Numbered from the stretch's first letter, positions 7,959-17,335 are shown. The stretch: DNA of 64,000 bases from Pseudarthrobacter sp. W1I19 (GCF_030817835.1 NZ_JAUSZR010000001.1:2914001-2978000); one strand, 5' to 3'. Notes: generated from the sequence alone by a model not told the origin. A program made the numbers and translations.

Positions 7959-8597
7959 ATGCGCATGGATCACGTCTCTTACGCCTGTGAACACGATGGC
8001 CTGGCGGCCACCACCGAACGTATTTCTTCTGCCCTCGGCGTCGAGGCAGTGAAGGGCGGGGTACACCCCCGGTTCGGCACCCGAAACATGATCATCCCCC
8101 TCGCCGGGCACAAATACCTCGAAGTCGTGGAGGTCCTGGACCACCCCGCTTCGGACAAGGCGCCGTTTGGACAGGCAGTGCGTGCCCGGTCTGCTGCGGG
8201 CGGCGGCTGGATGGGCTGGTGCGTCGAAGTGGACGACCTCGCCCGGTTCGAAGAGCGGCTGGGACGCTCTGCCGTCAACGGCAACCGCAAGTTCCCTGAC
8301 GGCCGCGAACTGGTCTGGAAGCAGATTGGCATCCTCGGTCTGATCGCCGACCCCCAGGTTCCCTACATGCTCAAGTGGGAGGGCGATCCATCCCTGCACC
8401 CGTCCAACGCGTACGAGAGCAACGTCAAGATGAGCTGCCTCACCATCGCCGGCTCGGCTGCACGGGTCACCGAGTGGCTGGGCGAGCCGGTGGAAAAGCC
8501 CCTCGAAGACGTGGCCGTTGAGTGGGTGGCACCGCACGGGACGCCCGGCATCCTGTCCGTCACTTTCGAAACCGCCACCGGAGCAGTCACCATCTGA
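7959..8597 (+). CDS. VOC-superfamily (glyoxalase-like) protein
   Basis: A 212-aa protein starting MRMDHVSYACEHDGLAATTE, the usual first strand of the vicinal-oxygen-chelate fold, with a second paired-motif region in the C-terminal half. It resembles the single-chain Glyoxalase_3-like proteins common in Actinobacteria (HPRFGTRNMIIPL, then KYLEVVEVLDHP). Metal ligands are plausible at H5 and the E of YLEVVEV, but the reaction is unknown. The gene stands alone, divergent from metY, preceded by a palindrome and followed by a strong terminator. Confidence 0.8.
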   Translation: MRMDHVSYACEHDGLAATTERISSALGVEAVKGGVHPRFGTRNMIIPLAGHKYLEVVEVLDHPASDKAPFGQAVRARSAAGGGWMGWCVEVDDLARFEERLGRSAVNGNRKFPDGRELVWKQIGILGLIADPQVPYMLKWEGDPSLHPSNAYESNVKMSCLTIAGSAARVTEWLGEPVEKPLEDVAVEWVAPHGTPGILSVTFETATGAVTI

Positions 8598-8682
8598 CGT
8601 TCCATCCGATGCCCGGGCCGCCGCGCGCGGTCATCGCAGTGGTGCGCCCGGGCTATTGCCTGGGTACCCTGTCCTCCCAAAC

Positions 8683-8742
8683 TTCGGCCGCCATCAGCCG
8701 GTGACAACGGCGTCACCAGTTGATGGCGGCCGAATTCATTTT
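8683..8742 (+). terminator. Large two-tier terminator hairpin
   Basis: Outer arms 8683-8696 and 8721-8734 form a perfect 14-bp stem. Inside it GGTGAC (8700-8705) pairs with GTCACC (8712-8717). The sequence TTCATTTT follows. Stem strength and T-rich tail support rho-independent termination of the VOC-fold gene. Confidence 0.75.
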
Positions 8743-9092
8743 CTGCCTCCCGTTGCTCACACCTTCTGCTGGAATGCTCCAGTGGCGAGTGGGGCTGCTG
8801 CCCTACGGCACCGGCGCCGGCGGGACTGGTGCGCTACGGCACCGGCGCCATTTGCCGCTTGCTGCTCCGTCGTCGCTCTGACTCAAGCTACACAAATGAC
8901 CCCAGCGCCTTCACATAGTTTCCGGTCATCTTAATTCGTACGGGGGTGCCGGGTGTGGGAGCTCCTACCCGCTGCGATGCGCGTTTTCGATCGGCTCCCT
9001 TTGGTCGGACGTGCAAGAAACTTTTCATAGTTCTCCCAGGAACCGAAACTTGGCGCTCCCAAAATGTCAGACCCCGTTGTCATGATGGGTTT
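8743..9092. other. Intergenic stretch with a 16-bp direct repeat, no gene seen
   Basis: Between the terminator and the DUF222/HNH start I see no convincing coding region. It holds two copies of CTACGGCACCGGCGCC at 8803-8818 and 8834-8849, 31 bp apart. A more A/T-rich stretch (about 8930-9070) probably carries the promoter of the next gene. The function of the repeat is unknown. Confidence 0.5.
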
Positions 9093-10715
9093 ATGGGGAA
9101 GGCGGCGGTGGTGAAGGCATTTGAGGACATCAAGGCCGCCCTTGTTGTGCTCAACGCGGAGGCGGAGGGGTGTGGTTCGGAGCCGTTCGCGGATGCTGAT
9201 CCGTTAGCCGGGCTGGCGGATGGGTGCCTGGACATTCTTGCCAGGGCACGGGTGGCGGACGCCGGGATCGCTGGTTTGAAGGCCCGGGCTGCCGTCACGT
9301 ATGCGGACACTGCCCACGCCATTGCGGGGCCGGCCGTGCCGGTGCAGGCGCAGGAGATGGCTGTCGCCGCGGAAATCGGCGCCCTCCTGGCTCTCGGTTC
9401 CCGGGCAGCCGGTGCATTCCCGGCCGCGTCCCACGCCATAACGAAGGAACGGCCGCTGACGTTGTCGGCCTTGCAGGCCGGGACGATCTCCTGGCAGCAT
9501 GCCATGGTCGTGGTGGAGGAAACCGCCGGCCTTGACCCCGCCGGCGCCGCCGCACTCGAGGCACACTTCCTGGACCCGGACGTGCCCCGGCCACCTACGG
9601 CCGCCCCCATCGGGGAGCTGCCCGCCTACCGGTTCCGCCATAAGGCCAAGAACTGGCGGGAACGCCACCACCCCGAATCCATGGAGAAGCGCCACGTCAA
9701 GGGTGTGGCGGACCGGCGGGTGGAATACCGGCCAGACCGCGACGGGATGGCCTGGCTGTCCGCCTGCCTGCCCGCGGACCAGGCGATGGCGGGCTGGAAC
9801 CGGCTCACCGCCCTCGCCCGCGGAATGCAAGGACCCGGCGAGACCCGCACCCTCACCCAGTTGAAGGCCGACACCTTTACCGATGCGATCCTTGGCAGCG
9901 GCAACCACACCGGGTTCGCCCATGCAGGCGGCAGCAACGGTAACAGCACCGAAAGAATGGATGGCCTGCACGGCAGCGGTACTCCCGGCGACAACGGGAA
10001 CGGCGTGGCTGGCAGCCCTGGCGGTGGACTGACGGGCGGCGGTGTTGGTGGCGGGGGTGGAACAGGTCCAGGACCAGCCTCCGGCCAGCGATCACCGATC
10101 CATGCGCAGGTTCTGGTCACCGTCCCCGTGCTCACCCTGATGGGCCTGACCGACGAACCGGCAATGCTGGACGGCTACGGCCCGATCCCGCCGTCAATGG
10201 CCCGGCGGCTCGTCGCTGAAGGTGCCGGTTCGTTCTATCGTGTGCTGGTAGATCCGCGGGACGGGGCACCGTTGGAGATTGGCCGGACCAGCTACCGGGT
10301 GAGCAAGGCGATGCGGAACTGGCTCAGGTTGCGGGACGGTAAATGCCCGTTCCCCGGCTGCAACAACCCATCCCTGGACAACGAGGCCGACCATATCCTC
10401 GCGTGGCATCAGGGCGGCAGCACCGGGGTATCGAACCTGGGACAACCCTGCCCGAAACACCACAAACTCCGCCACACCAGCGGCTGGAAACCCACCCCGG
10501 CTACCAAAACCGAACCACCCGGCTGGACCTCACCTACCGGCAGGCACTACAAAAGCGAACACCAGGACTGGGAACCACCCAACTGGCCACAACAACTGAA
10601 GCCAGGACAACCGCAACCCGCTCGCCTCAATCCGACCTGCCTGCCACCTGATTTTGTCTACGGTCCCTCCACAGGAGAAGGCAGCATCATACGGTTCCTC
10701 CACGGCCGCTCTTAG
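9093..10715 (+). CDS. DUF222 / HNH endonuclease domain protein
   Basis: A 540-aa protein of the DUF222 (13E12-like) family, multi-copy in many Arthrobacter genomes. The N-terminal helical DUF222 region covers about residues 1-270. It is followed by a glycine/asparagine-rich linker (around 275-330, with GGGVGGGGGTGPGP). The second DUF222 part precedes a C-terminal HNH motif: CPFPGCNNP, then EADHILAWHQGG and CPKHHKLRH, with the metal/zinc Cys pairs intact. Nuclease activity is predicted, but the biological role of the family is not established. The ATG at 9093 is chosen by homology of the start (MGKAAVVKAF); its ribosome site is weak. Confidence 0.85.
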   Translation: MGKAAVVKAFEDIKAALVVLNAEAEGCGSEPFADADPLAGLADGCLDILARARVADAGIAGLKARAAVTYADTAHAIAGPAVPVQAQEMAVAAEIGALLALGSRAAGAFPAASHAITKERPLTLSALQAGTISWQHAMVVVEETAGLDPAGAAALEAHFLDPDVPRPPTAAPIGELPAYRFRHKAKNWRERHHPESMEKRHVKGVADRRVEYRPDRDGMAWLSACLPADQAMAGWNRLTALARGMQGPGETRTLTQLKADTFTDAILGSGNHTGFAHAGGSNGNSTERMDGLHGSGTPGDNGNGVAGSPGGGLTGGGVGGGGGTGPGPASGQRSPIHAQVLVTVPVLTLMGLTDEPAMLDGYGPIPPSMARRLVAEGAGSFYRVLVDPRDGAPLEIGRTSYRVSKAMRNWLRLRDGKCPFPGCNNPSLDNEADHILAWHQGGSTGVSNLGQPCPKHHKLRHTSGWKPTPATKTEPPGWTSPTGRHYKSEHQDWEPPNWPQQLKPGQPQPARLNPTCLPPDFVYGPSTGEGSIIRFLHGRS

Positions 10716-10739
10716 CGAACCCGGAATCTAAGAGTGCCG
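10703..10739 (+). terminator. Hairpin overlapping the end of the DUF222/HNH gene
   Basis: CTCTTAG (10709-10715, containing the stop codon) pairs with CTAAGAG (10728-10734), extended by CGGC/GCCG. There is no clear T-run behind it, so efficiency is uncertain. Confidence 0.45.
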
Positions 10740-10845
10740 CCCGGTGACCCGCAGATGACGCATGCCAGGCGTTCGGTGCTGGACGGGTGAATCACTCCGA
10801 CACGGATGAACTGCCGTCGACCGAGCGCTTGCTGTGCCAGCTAGG

Positions 10846-10927
10846 GCGGGTCAGCTTGGGCGCGTCAGCTTGGCTGCAATTCGGCCGCATCAACCTGGCT
10901 GCGTCAGCTTGGGCTGGGTCAGCTTGC
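10846..10927. repeat. Short degenerate tandem repeat around GTCAGCTTGG
   Basis: GTCAGCTT occurs at 10850, 10864, 10903 and 10918, and a diverged copy (ATCAACCT) at about 10889, giving a spacing of roughly 14-15 bp or multiples. The unit reads approximately GCGTCAGCTTGGGCT. It lies between the HNH gene and the convergent CPBP protease gene. Confidence 0.55.
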
Positions 10928-10932
10928 CTGCC

Positions 10933-11712
10933 TTAGCCCAGCCCGACCGCCCTGCCAAAGAGGCTGAAGCCAACAAAGGCCACGATGTCCAGGAGTGCAT
11001 GGGCGATCACCAGCGGCATCACCCGCCGCGTCCGGGTATACAGCCACGCGAAGACCACCCCCATCACAAAATTGCCGATAAATGGTCCGAACCCCTGGTA
11101 CAGGTGGTAACTGCCGCGCAGAAGCGAGCTCACCAGAATGGCGAGCGGCACGCTCCAGCCGAACTTCCCAAACCGGTCCATCAGATACCCCACCACAATG
11201 ACTTCCTCCACCACGGCATGACGGATGGCGGACAGAATCAGCACCGGGACTGTCCACCAGTAGGCGTCCAGCGCACTGGGAATGATCGCGGTGGTGATTC
11301 CCAGCGCCCTTCCCGCCGCGTACAGGCCAAGGGACGGGATGCCGATCAGCGCCGCCAGTCCCAGCCCCTGGAGCAGGTCCCGGCCCGGGCGCGCGAAGTT
11401 GAAGCCCAGCTTGCGGAATGCGGAACCAGGGTTGCCGCCGTCGCCTGCCGCAGCGTGCCGCTGGTCGGTGAGGAAGTAGATCACCAGCAGCACCGGCACA
11501 AGCGCGAAAATGATGTCCAGCAGCTGGTAGGTGAGGTCGAAATACTCCCGGGTGCTCTGGGAGCGGTTCAGGGTGGAGGTGCCTTCCGCCAGCGGCGCCC
11601 GGGTCATCTTGTCCAGAAGCTGCACCACGGAGTACACGGCAGACTGCCCCAGGGACAGGCCTAAGACAATCCAGACTTCGATCCGCAGGCGACGGCGGGA
11701 GGGAACCAGCAT
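10933..11712 (-). CDS. CPBP-family intramembrane metalloprotease
   Basis: A 259-aa multi-pass membrane protein of the CPBP (Abi/Rce1-like) family. The first motif is EEVIVVGYLMDR (the usual EExxxR with one substitution in spacing). The second is the RGSYHLYQG segment with its His, and the third is HALLDI near the C-terminus. At least six hydrophobic segments are visible. Relatives act in prenyl-protein processing, bacteriocin self-immunity or unknown roles; no bacteriocin gene is nearby, so the role is open. It is transcribed away from the DeoR gene's promoter side and converges on the repeat region. Confidence 0.85.
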   Translation of the reverse strand: MLVPSRRRLRIEVWIVLGLSLGQSAVYSVVQLLDKMTRAPLAEGTSTLNRSQSTREYFDLTYQLLDIIFALVPVLLVIYFLTDQRHAAAGDGGNPGSAFRKLGFNFARPGRDLLQGLGLAALIGIPSLGLYAAGRALGITTAIIPSALDAYWWTVPVLILSAIRHAVVEEVIVVGYLMDRFGKFGWSVPLAILVSSLLRGSYHLYQGFGPFIGNFVMGVVFAWLYTRTRRVMPLVIAHALLDIVAFVGFSLFGRAVGLG

Positions 11713-11821
11713 GTACCTATCTTGCCTGCAGTTTCTGGATCAGCCCTGATTGCCCTCTGGCATCCGGCAGCGTGGTTACTGGGGCCGGACGCCTAACCTG
11801 GCGCCGGGGCCGGCCCCGCGG

Positions 11822-12610
11822 TCAGCTGCCGGCCACAATCACTTCCGTGCCCTTGGCCTCGAATGCCGCCTTGTCCCGCGCCGAGATGCCCGAGTCCGTG
11901 ATCAGGCGGGTGAAGTTGTACCCGTCCATGGTGGCGAAGGCACGCACGCCAACCTTGGAGGAGTCAGCCAGCACGTAGGAAACGCGCGCGCGGCTGGCCA
12001 GCAGGGCGTTGACCGATGCCTCGCCCTCCCCCGTGTTGGTTGGCCCTACCTCGGGATCGATGCCGTTGACACCGATGAAGGCGATGTCCAGCACCACCTT
12101 CTGCATAATGATGTCCGTGTAGGGGCCCACCAGTTCGTAGGACCTCGGGTTCAGGATCCCGCCGGTAACCATGACCTTGATATTGGGCCGCACGGCCAAC
12201 TGCCCTGCGATGTTGATGGCGTTTGTGACCACCGTCAGGGTGGGCTGGTTGGAGGGCGCGTTGAGATCTTCCCGGGTGGCCAGGATCTGTGCCAGCACAG
12301 TGCTGGTGGTGCCGCCGCACAGGCCAATAACGGCGCCGGGAGCTATGAGGTCGGACGCGGCCTGGGCGATCTGCTGCTTGGCCTCGGCGTGATCATCCCG
12401 GTTGTACCGGCCGGGGAGGTCGTAGGCAAGGGCACCCGTTGTGGCCCCGCCCCGGGTACGTGTGAGCAGCCGGCGCTTGGCCAGGCTGTCCAGGTCGCGC
12501 CGGGCAGTGGCAGGCGAGACGTGGAGGGTGCTGACGATCTCATCGACCTCAACTTGGCCGGTCTTGGCGAGGAGGTCGAGGATTGCCGTCAGACGGTCGG
12601 TGCGGGTCAT
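11822..12610 (-). CDS. DeoR-family transcriptional regulator
   Basis: A 262-aa DeoR/GlpR-type repressor. The N-terminal HTH covers about residues 4-56 (LTAILDLLAKTGQVEVDEI, then SPATARRDLDSL). The C-terminal sugar-phosphate sensor domain carries IGLCGGTTSTVLAQ and the DIAFIGVNGID signature. The ATG at 12608-12610 has GGAGG 6 nt upstream. No sugar operon adjoins it, so it may act elsewhere or only on itself; two TGATCAT boxes lie about 50-70 nt upstream of its start. Confidence 0.88.
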   Translation of the reverse strand: MTRTDRLTAILDLLAKTGQVEVDEIVSTLHVSPATARRDLDSLAKRRLLTRTRGGATTGALAYDLPGRYNRDDHAEAKQQIAQAASDLIAPGAVIGLCGGTTSTVLAQILATREDLNAPSNQPTLTVVTNAINIAGQLAVRPNIKVMVTGGILNPRSYELVGPYTDIIMQKVVLDIAFIGVNGIDPEVGPTNTGEGEASVNALLASRARVSYVLADSSKVGVRAFATMDGYNFTRLITDSGISARDKAAFEAKGTEVIVAGS

Positions 12611-12642
12611 GCAAGTGCCTCCAGATACTCCCGCCACCAGCT

Positions 12643-12699
12643 TCGATGACGTTTCCTGATCATAACAGAACCCAAATGATCATCTAACGTCACATCGGA
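12643..12699. promoter_or_regulatory. Nested dyad with two TGATCAT boxes upstream of the DeoR gene
   Basis: TGATCAT occurs at 12657-12663 and 12677-12683, exactly 20 bp apart (about two helical turns). They are nested inside a larger imperfect inverted repeat, GACGTT on the left and AACGTC on the right. The position upstream of the DeoR start suggests an operator for autoregulation. The same dyad could terminate the hutI operon that ends at 12708. Confidence 0.45.
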
Positions 12700-12707
12700 G
12701 GAAAAGG

Positions 12708-13919
12708 TCAGCGAGCCCGAGCTCCAGCCCGCCATACAGCGTACGTCAGCGGCATGCCCGGGCGGTACGCGAGGTGCGTCGCGGACGGCGCGTTCAGCAG
12801 GTGGAGGTCAGCCCGATGTCCGACGGCGATGGAACCCACCGCCCGTTCGCCGTCGACGTCGTTCCCCTTGTCCTTCCCTAGCGCGAGAGCCCCGCCGTAG
12901 GTTGCAGCCCGCACGGCTTCATGGACGCTCAGATGCATCTGCAGCACCGCCGTTGTCACGCAAAAGGCCATGGAGCTGGTGTAGGACGTGCCCGGGTTGC
13001 AGTTCGAGGCGAGCGCCACCTGGACACCGGCGTCGAGGAGTTCCCGCGCCGGGGCAAGTGGTTGGCGGGTCGAGAGGTCGCAGGCGGGCAGGCATGTTGC
13101 CACCGTGCCGCGAGTACCGGTTCCGGTGGCGGTATCCCACCCGGTCCAGGTCCCGACCAGGGCATCCACGTCCTTGTCCGCCAGGTAATTCACGTGGTCC
13201 ACACTGGCGGCTTCGAACTCAACCGCGAGCTGGACACCGGGCCCCTCGCCGAGCTGGTTGCCGTGGACGCGCAGTCCCAGGCCGGCGTCGCGGCAGGCCA
13301 GCAGGACCCGGCGGGACTGCTCGGCGTCGAAGGCCCCCTCCTCACAGAACACGTCGGCCCACTGCGCGTAAGGGCGGACAGCGGCGAGCATCGGGCCGCA
13401 CACGAGGTCCAGGTAGTCGTCCGGATCCTGCCCGGCGGGGACAAGGTGCGCACCAAGGTATGTCACCTGGTCCGCAATGGTGGAGGCGATGCGCGCGCTC
13501 CGGGCTTCATGCTCAACGTCCAGGCCGTATCCGGTTTTGGTCTCCAGGTAGGTGGTTCCCTGCGAAACGGCTTCGGCCACCCGGCCCAGCGCCAGCCGAG
13601 TGAGGTCGTAGTCGGACGTTGCCCTGGTGGCGTTCATCGTCACCCCGATGCCGCCTGCGGAGTAGGACTCGCCCGCCATCCGCGCCTCGAATTCGGCCGT
13701 CCGGTCGCCCGCAAACAGCAGGTGGGTGTGCGAGTCCACCCACCCCGGGAGCATGGCACGCCCACCCGCGTCGACCGCGTCATCCGCAGCGGGAGCGTCG
13801 GCTGCAGCACCGATCCACGAAATCCGCTCGCCGTCAATCACCACGGCGGCATCTTTCAAGACCCGGTGGTCCAGGTCCTGGGTCATCAGCTCGGCGATAT
13901 TGGTGATCAGGGTGCTCAT
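12708..13919 (-). CDS. hutI: Imidazolonepropionase
   Basis: A 403-aa amidohydrolase that opens imidazolone-5-propionate to N-formimino-L-glutamate in histidine degradation. Family features: WVDSHTHLLFAGDR with the metal HxH and the substrate Arg, TTYLETKTGYGLD, LGAHLVPAG, RVHGNQL with a metal His, SVDHVNYL, and ALASNCNPGTSYTSS carrying the late active-site segment. The length is normal. No hutU, hutH or hutG is in the window; instead it is the last gene of a tdh-kbl-oxidoreductase operon, 11 nt behind the oxidoreductase. It may join histidine to threonine/glycine catabolism, or act on a related imidazolone-like ring. Confidence 0.88.
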   Translation of the reverse strand: MSTLITNIAELMTQDLDHRVLKDAAVVIDGERISWIGAAADAPAADDAVDAGGRAMLPGWVDSHTHLLFAGDRTAEFEARMAGESYSAGGIGVTMNATRATSDYDLTRLALGRVAEAVSQGTTYLETKTGYGLDVEHEARSARIASTIADQVTYLGAHLVPAGQDPDDYLDLVCGPMLAAVRPYAQWADVFCEEGAFDAEQSRRVLLACRDAGLGLRVHGNQLGEGPGVQLAVEFEAASVDHVNYLADKDVDALVGTWTGWDTATGTGTRGTVATCLPACDLSTRQPLAPARELLDAGVQVALASNCNPGTSYTSSMAFCVTTAVLQMHLSVHEAVRAATYGGALALGKDKGNDVDGERAVGSIAVGHRADLHLLNAPSATHLAYRPGMPLTYAVWRAGARAR

Positions 13920-13930
13920 AGGACCATTCT

Positions 13931-15043
13931 TCAGCGCCGGACGGACCAGCGGGTGGCTGCCAGCGCCTGCGCTGTCCGGGATGCCGGACCCGTCCCCGCT
14001 GCCTCAGCCGTACCACGGCCGGCAAGGATGTGGGCGGCGGCCAGTTCCGCCATCGCCGCTGAAGTCTGGAAGCCGTAACCCCCTTGGCCGGCAAGCCAGT
14101 AGAAGCCCGGCGCTTCGGCGTCGAAACCGGCCACCGGCACGCCGTCGGCCGCTTCCGTCCGCAGCCCGGTCCACGCCCTGCGGACCTCCGTGATGCCCAG
14201 CGTAGTCACCTGGTTCAGCCGGGCCACCAGGCGCTCCACGTCCCCGGGCCGGGGCTTGGCGTCTTCGGGCCCGCTGGGCACTGATTCAGACGGGGAGATC
14301 AGGATGTCCTCCCCGTCCCGACGGAAGTAGAACGAGTTATCCGCGGCAGCCACCATGGGGCTGTGTTCAGGCAGGGGGCGTTCGACGGCGGCAATCGCCG
14401 CAGTGCGCCGGTACGGCTGCAGTCCGAGCTTCTCCACCCCGCTGATGACAGCCAGTTCATCCGCCCAGGCGCCGGCAGCATTCACCAGCACACCGGCTTC
14501 GAAGGCTTCCATGCCGGCACCCACCTGCCAACCCGAGCCCACGCGCTGCGCGGAGTGGACCCTGGCGCCGGTGATGATGTCCACGCCGGCGGCGAGCGCG
14601 CGCTGGCGGTGATCCTCCAGCAGCAGGGGGGCGTTGCAGCCGAAGGAGCCGGTATCCAGGCCGGCAGCGGTGAAGGTTCCGGGAACGAGGGCCGGGCAAA
14701 GTTCCAGCGCTTCGGCCGGGGTAATGGCACGCATGTGGCCGCTGGCTTCGGCTGCCACTGCCTGCTCCGAACCGACCAGCATAAAGCTGCGCGGCGCGAG
14801 CACCGGCTCAGGCAACTCAGCGTCTCGGGCGGCGATTAACTCCAACGTGCGGACAGTCAGTTCCTGGACCACTGCCGGGCCGTAGCTGGGGATGAGCTGG
14901 CGGGCGGAGCGGGAGGACGTGTGGTACGCCAATTCCTGCTCCGCCTCCACCAGCGCCACGGTGCAATTCCCTGCCAAGGCAGAGGCCAGGGACAAGCCGG
15001 CGATGCCGCCGCCGACTATCAGGACGTCGTAATGAGCTGCCAT
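13931..15043 (-). CDS. FAD-dependent amino acid oxidoreductase (DAO family)
   Basis: A 370-aa glycine/D-amino-acid-oxidase-type flavoprotein. The dinucleotide-binding motif VLIVGGGIAGLSLASALAG lies at about residues 7-25, and the C-terminal FAD motif GFYWLAGQGGYGFQTS is near 330-345. The RRAWTGLRTEAADGVPVAG segment is typical of this fold. The ATG at 15041-15043 is chosen because the Rossmann strand starts right after it; an upstream extension is not conserved-looking. It sits 40 nt behind kbl and 11 nt ahead of hutI. Glycine, sarcosine or a D-amino acid are reasonable substrates given the glycine-producing operon, but none is proven. Confidence 0.85.
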   Translation of the reverse strand: MAAHYDVLIVGGGIAGLSLASALAGNCTVALVEAEQELAYHTSSRSARQLIPSYGPAVVQELTVRTLELIAARDAELPEPVLAPRSFMLVGSEQAVAAEASGHMRAITPAEALELCPALVPGTFTAAGLDTGSFGCNAPLLLEDHRQRALAAGVDIITGARVHSAQRVGSGWQVGAGMEAFEAGVLVNAAGAWADELAVISGVEKLGLQPYRRTAAIAAVERPLPEHSPMVAAADNSFYFRRDGEDILISPSESVPSGPEDAKPRPGDVERLVARLNQVTTLGITEVRRAWTGLRTEAADGVPVAGFDAEAPGFYWLAGQGGYGFQTSAAMAELAAAHILAGRGTAEAAGTGPASRTAQALAATRWSVRR

Positions 15044-15083
15044 GCCTTCATCCTCGCAGAGTTGAGGCAGGTCGTGGCTGTTG

Positions 15084-16280
15084 TCAGCCTGCCACCTCGG
15101 CACGGCTGGCCACGAAGGCACCCACGCACGCCTCGACGTCGTCCGCTGAATGCGCGGCCGAAAGCTGCACACGGATCCTCGCTGCCCCGCGCGGAACCAC
15201 CGGGAAGCTGAAGGCGGTGACGAAGACGCCGTGCTGCAGCATCCGGTCGGCCACCTTGGCGGCCAGGACGGCGTCGCCAAACATCACCGGGACAATGGCG
15301 TGCTCTCCCGGCAGCAGGTCAAAGCCTTCCTCCATCATGCGGCGGCGGAACAGCGCGGCATTCTCGAAAAGCTGACGCCGGAGATCCGCCGAGTTCTCCA
15401 CCAGGTCAAGGGCTTTGATGGTGGCGGCCACGATGGCCGGAGCCAGCGAGTTGGAGAACAGGTAGGGCCGGGCCTTCTGCCGGAGCATGGCCACCACTTC
15501 ACTGCGGCCGGAGACGTATCCGCCCGAGGCGCCGCCCAGTGCCTTACCGAACGTGCCGGTGTAGATGTCCACCCGGTGGGACACGCCTGCGTGTTCCGGA
15601 GTGCCGGCTCCGGTTGCTCCCATAAAACCAACGGCGTGCGAATCGTCCACCATCACCAGGGCGTCGTGTTTCTCGGCGAGGTCGCAGATCGCTTCGAGCG
15701 GCGCGAGGTACCCGTCCATGGAGAAGACGCCGTCGGTGACGATGATCTTGCGGCGGGCGTCTTTCGCCTCCATCAGCTTGGCCTCAAGGTCTGCCATGTC
15801 CTGGTTGGCATACCGGTACCGCTGGGCCTTGCACAGGCGGATGCCGTCGATGATGGAGGCGTGGTTCAGGGCGTCGGAGATGATGGCATCCTCCGGGCCG
15901 AAGAGGGATTCGAAGACCCCGCCGTTGGCGTCGAAGCAGCTGGAGAACAGGATGGTGTCCTCGGTTCCCAGGAAACGGGAGACGCGGGCTTCGAGTTCCA
16001 GGTGCAGGTCCTGGGTGCCGCAGATGAAGCGCACGCTTGCCATGCCGAAGCCGCGTTCGTCCATGGCCTCCTTGGCTGCAGTGATGATGTCCGGGTGGTC
16101 CGCCAGCCCCAGGTAGTTGTTCGCGCAGAAGTTCAGCACGTCCGCGCCTGGCTGGCCGAGCACTCCGGCGGTGATGTGGCTTGACTGGGGCGAGTTGATG
16201 CTGCGTTCGGTCTTGAAGAGACCCGCGGTGCGGATCTCCTCCAGCTCGGCGTCCAGCTGGTCCTTGATCGAGGTGTACAT
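15084..16280 (-). CDS. kbl: Glycine C-acetyltransferase (2-amino-3-ketobutyrate CoA ligase)
   Basis: A 398-aa PLP enzyme of the alpha-oxoamine synthase family that splits 2-amino-3-ketobutyrate with CoA into glycine and acetyl-CoA. Characteristic segments are [12 protein letters not shown] near residue 53, [23 protein letters not shown] and the PLP-lysine motif [15 protein letters not shown]. The length is typical. It lies 8 nt behind tdh, the enzyme that makes its substrate, and ahead of the FAD oxidoreductase. Confidence 0.95.
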   Translation of the reverse strand: MYTSIKDQLDAELEEIRTAGLFKTERSINSPQSSHITAGVLGQPGADVLNFCANNYLGLADHPDIITAAKEAMDERGFGMASVRFICGTQDLHLELEARVSRFLGTEDTILFSSCFDANGGVFESLFGPEDAIISDALNHASIIDGIRLCKAQRYRYANQDMADLEAKLMEAKDARRKIIVTDGVFSMDGYLAPLEAICDLAEKHDALVMVDDSHAVGFMGATGAGTPEHAGVSHRVDIYTGTFGKALGGASGGYVSGRSEVVAMLRQKARPYLFSNSLAPAIVAATIKALDLVENSADLRRQLFENAALFRRRMMEEGFDLLPGEHAIVPVMFGDAVLAAKVADRMLQHGVFVTAFSFPVVPRGAARIRVQLSAAHSADDVEACVGAFVASRAEVAG

Positions 16281-16288
16281 GGTGTTCC

Positions 16289-17335
16289 TTAGAGTCGGGT
16301 CCAGTCGAGGACAACTTTTCCACCGGCGCCGCTGCGGGCAAGCTCGAAACCCTTTTGCCAGGCGGTGGCAGGGAGCGTATCAGTAACGACGGCGGAGATG
16401 CCCGCGTGCAGTACGGGGTTGGAGGACAGCATGGCGCTCATGGCGTACCAGGTCTCGTACATTTCGCGGCCGTAAATGCCCTTGAGCGTCAGCATGTGGG
16501 TCACCACCTTGCCCCAGTCGATCGTGATGTCCTGGCTGGGCAGCCCCAGCATCGCGATCCGGCCGCCGTGGTTCATGTTGTCGATCATCTCCGGCAAGGC
16601 GGTGGGGTGGCCGGACATCTCCATGCCGATGTCGAATCCCTCCCGCATGCCCAGCTCACGCTGGGCGTCGTGGACCCTGGTGGTGGCGACGTTGATGGCG
16701 AGGTCTGCGCCCAGTTGGCGGGCCAAATCAAGCCGGTGTGGCGACACATCCGTGATGGCGATCTTGCGGGCACCGGCGTGGCGGGCGACGGCGATGGCCA
16801 TCAGCCCGATGGGCCCGGCTCCGGTGATCAGCACATCCTCGCCCACCAGCGGAAAGCTCAGGGCGGTATGCACGGCATTGCCGAAGGGGTCGAAGATGGC
16901 GCCGAGTTCAGGAGTCACGGAGGGATCGTGGTGGACCCAGACGTTGGTTTCAGGAATCACCACGTATTCGGCGAAGGCACCGTCGCGCTGGACGCCCACA
17001 CTCACGGTGTGGATGCACATCTGCCGCCGGCCCGCCCGGCAGTTCCGGCAGATACCGCAGACTACGTGGCCTTCGCCGGACACCCGGTCCCCGACCTTCA
17101 CATCGCGGACGTCCTCGCCCACTTCCACCACTTCACCGTAGAACTCGTGGCCCGGGATGAGGGGCGCTGCGATGATCCCCTGTGCCCAGGAGTCCCAGGA
17201 CTGGATGTGGAGGTCGGTACCGCAGATGCCGGTGGTCATCACGCGGATCTTCACGTCGGCGGGACCGGCTTCCGGTTCGGGGCGGTCCACGAACTCGAAG
17301 CCGGCCTGTGGGCCGGCCTTGTACAAAGCCTTCAT
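16289..17335 (-). CDS. tdh: L-threonine 3-dehydrogenase
   Basis: A 348-aa zinc-containing medium-chain dehydrogenase that oxidises L-threonine to 2-amino-3-ketobutyrate with NAD. The catalytic zinc site [13 protein letters not shown] and GHEFYGEV, the structural zinc lobe [15 protein letters not shown] and the coenzyme motif [18 protein letters not shown] are all present. It is first in the operon; kbl follows at 8 nt. A LysR gene is divergent across a 144-nt region containing two GCTA-type dyads, and is its likely activator. Confidence 0.95.
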   Translation of the reverse strand: MKALYKAGPQAGFEFVDRPEPEAGPADVKIRVMTTGICGTDLHIQSWDSWAQGIIAAPLIPGHEFYGEVVEVGEDVRDVKVGDRVSGEGHVVCGICRNCRAGRRQMCIHTVSVGVQRDGAFAEYVVIPETNVWVHHDPSVTPELGAIFDPFGNAVHTALSFPLVGEDVLITGAGPIGLMAIAVARHAGARKIAITDVSPHRLDLARQLGADLAINVATTRVHDAQRELGMREGFDIGMEMSGHPTALPEMIDNMNHGGRIAMLGLPSQDITIDWGKVVTHMLTLKGIYGREMYETWYAMSAMLSSNPVLHAGISAVVTDTLPATAWQKGFELARSGAGGKVVLDWTRL

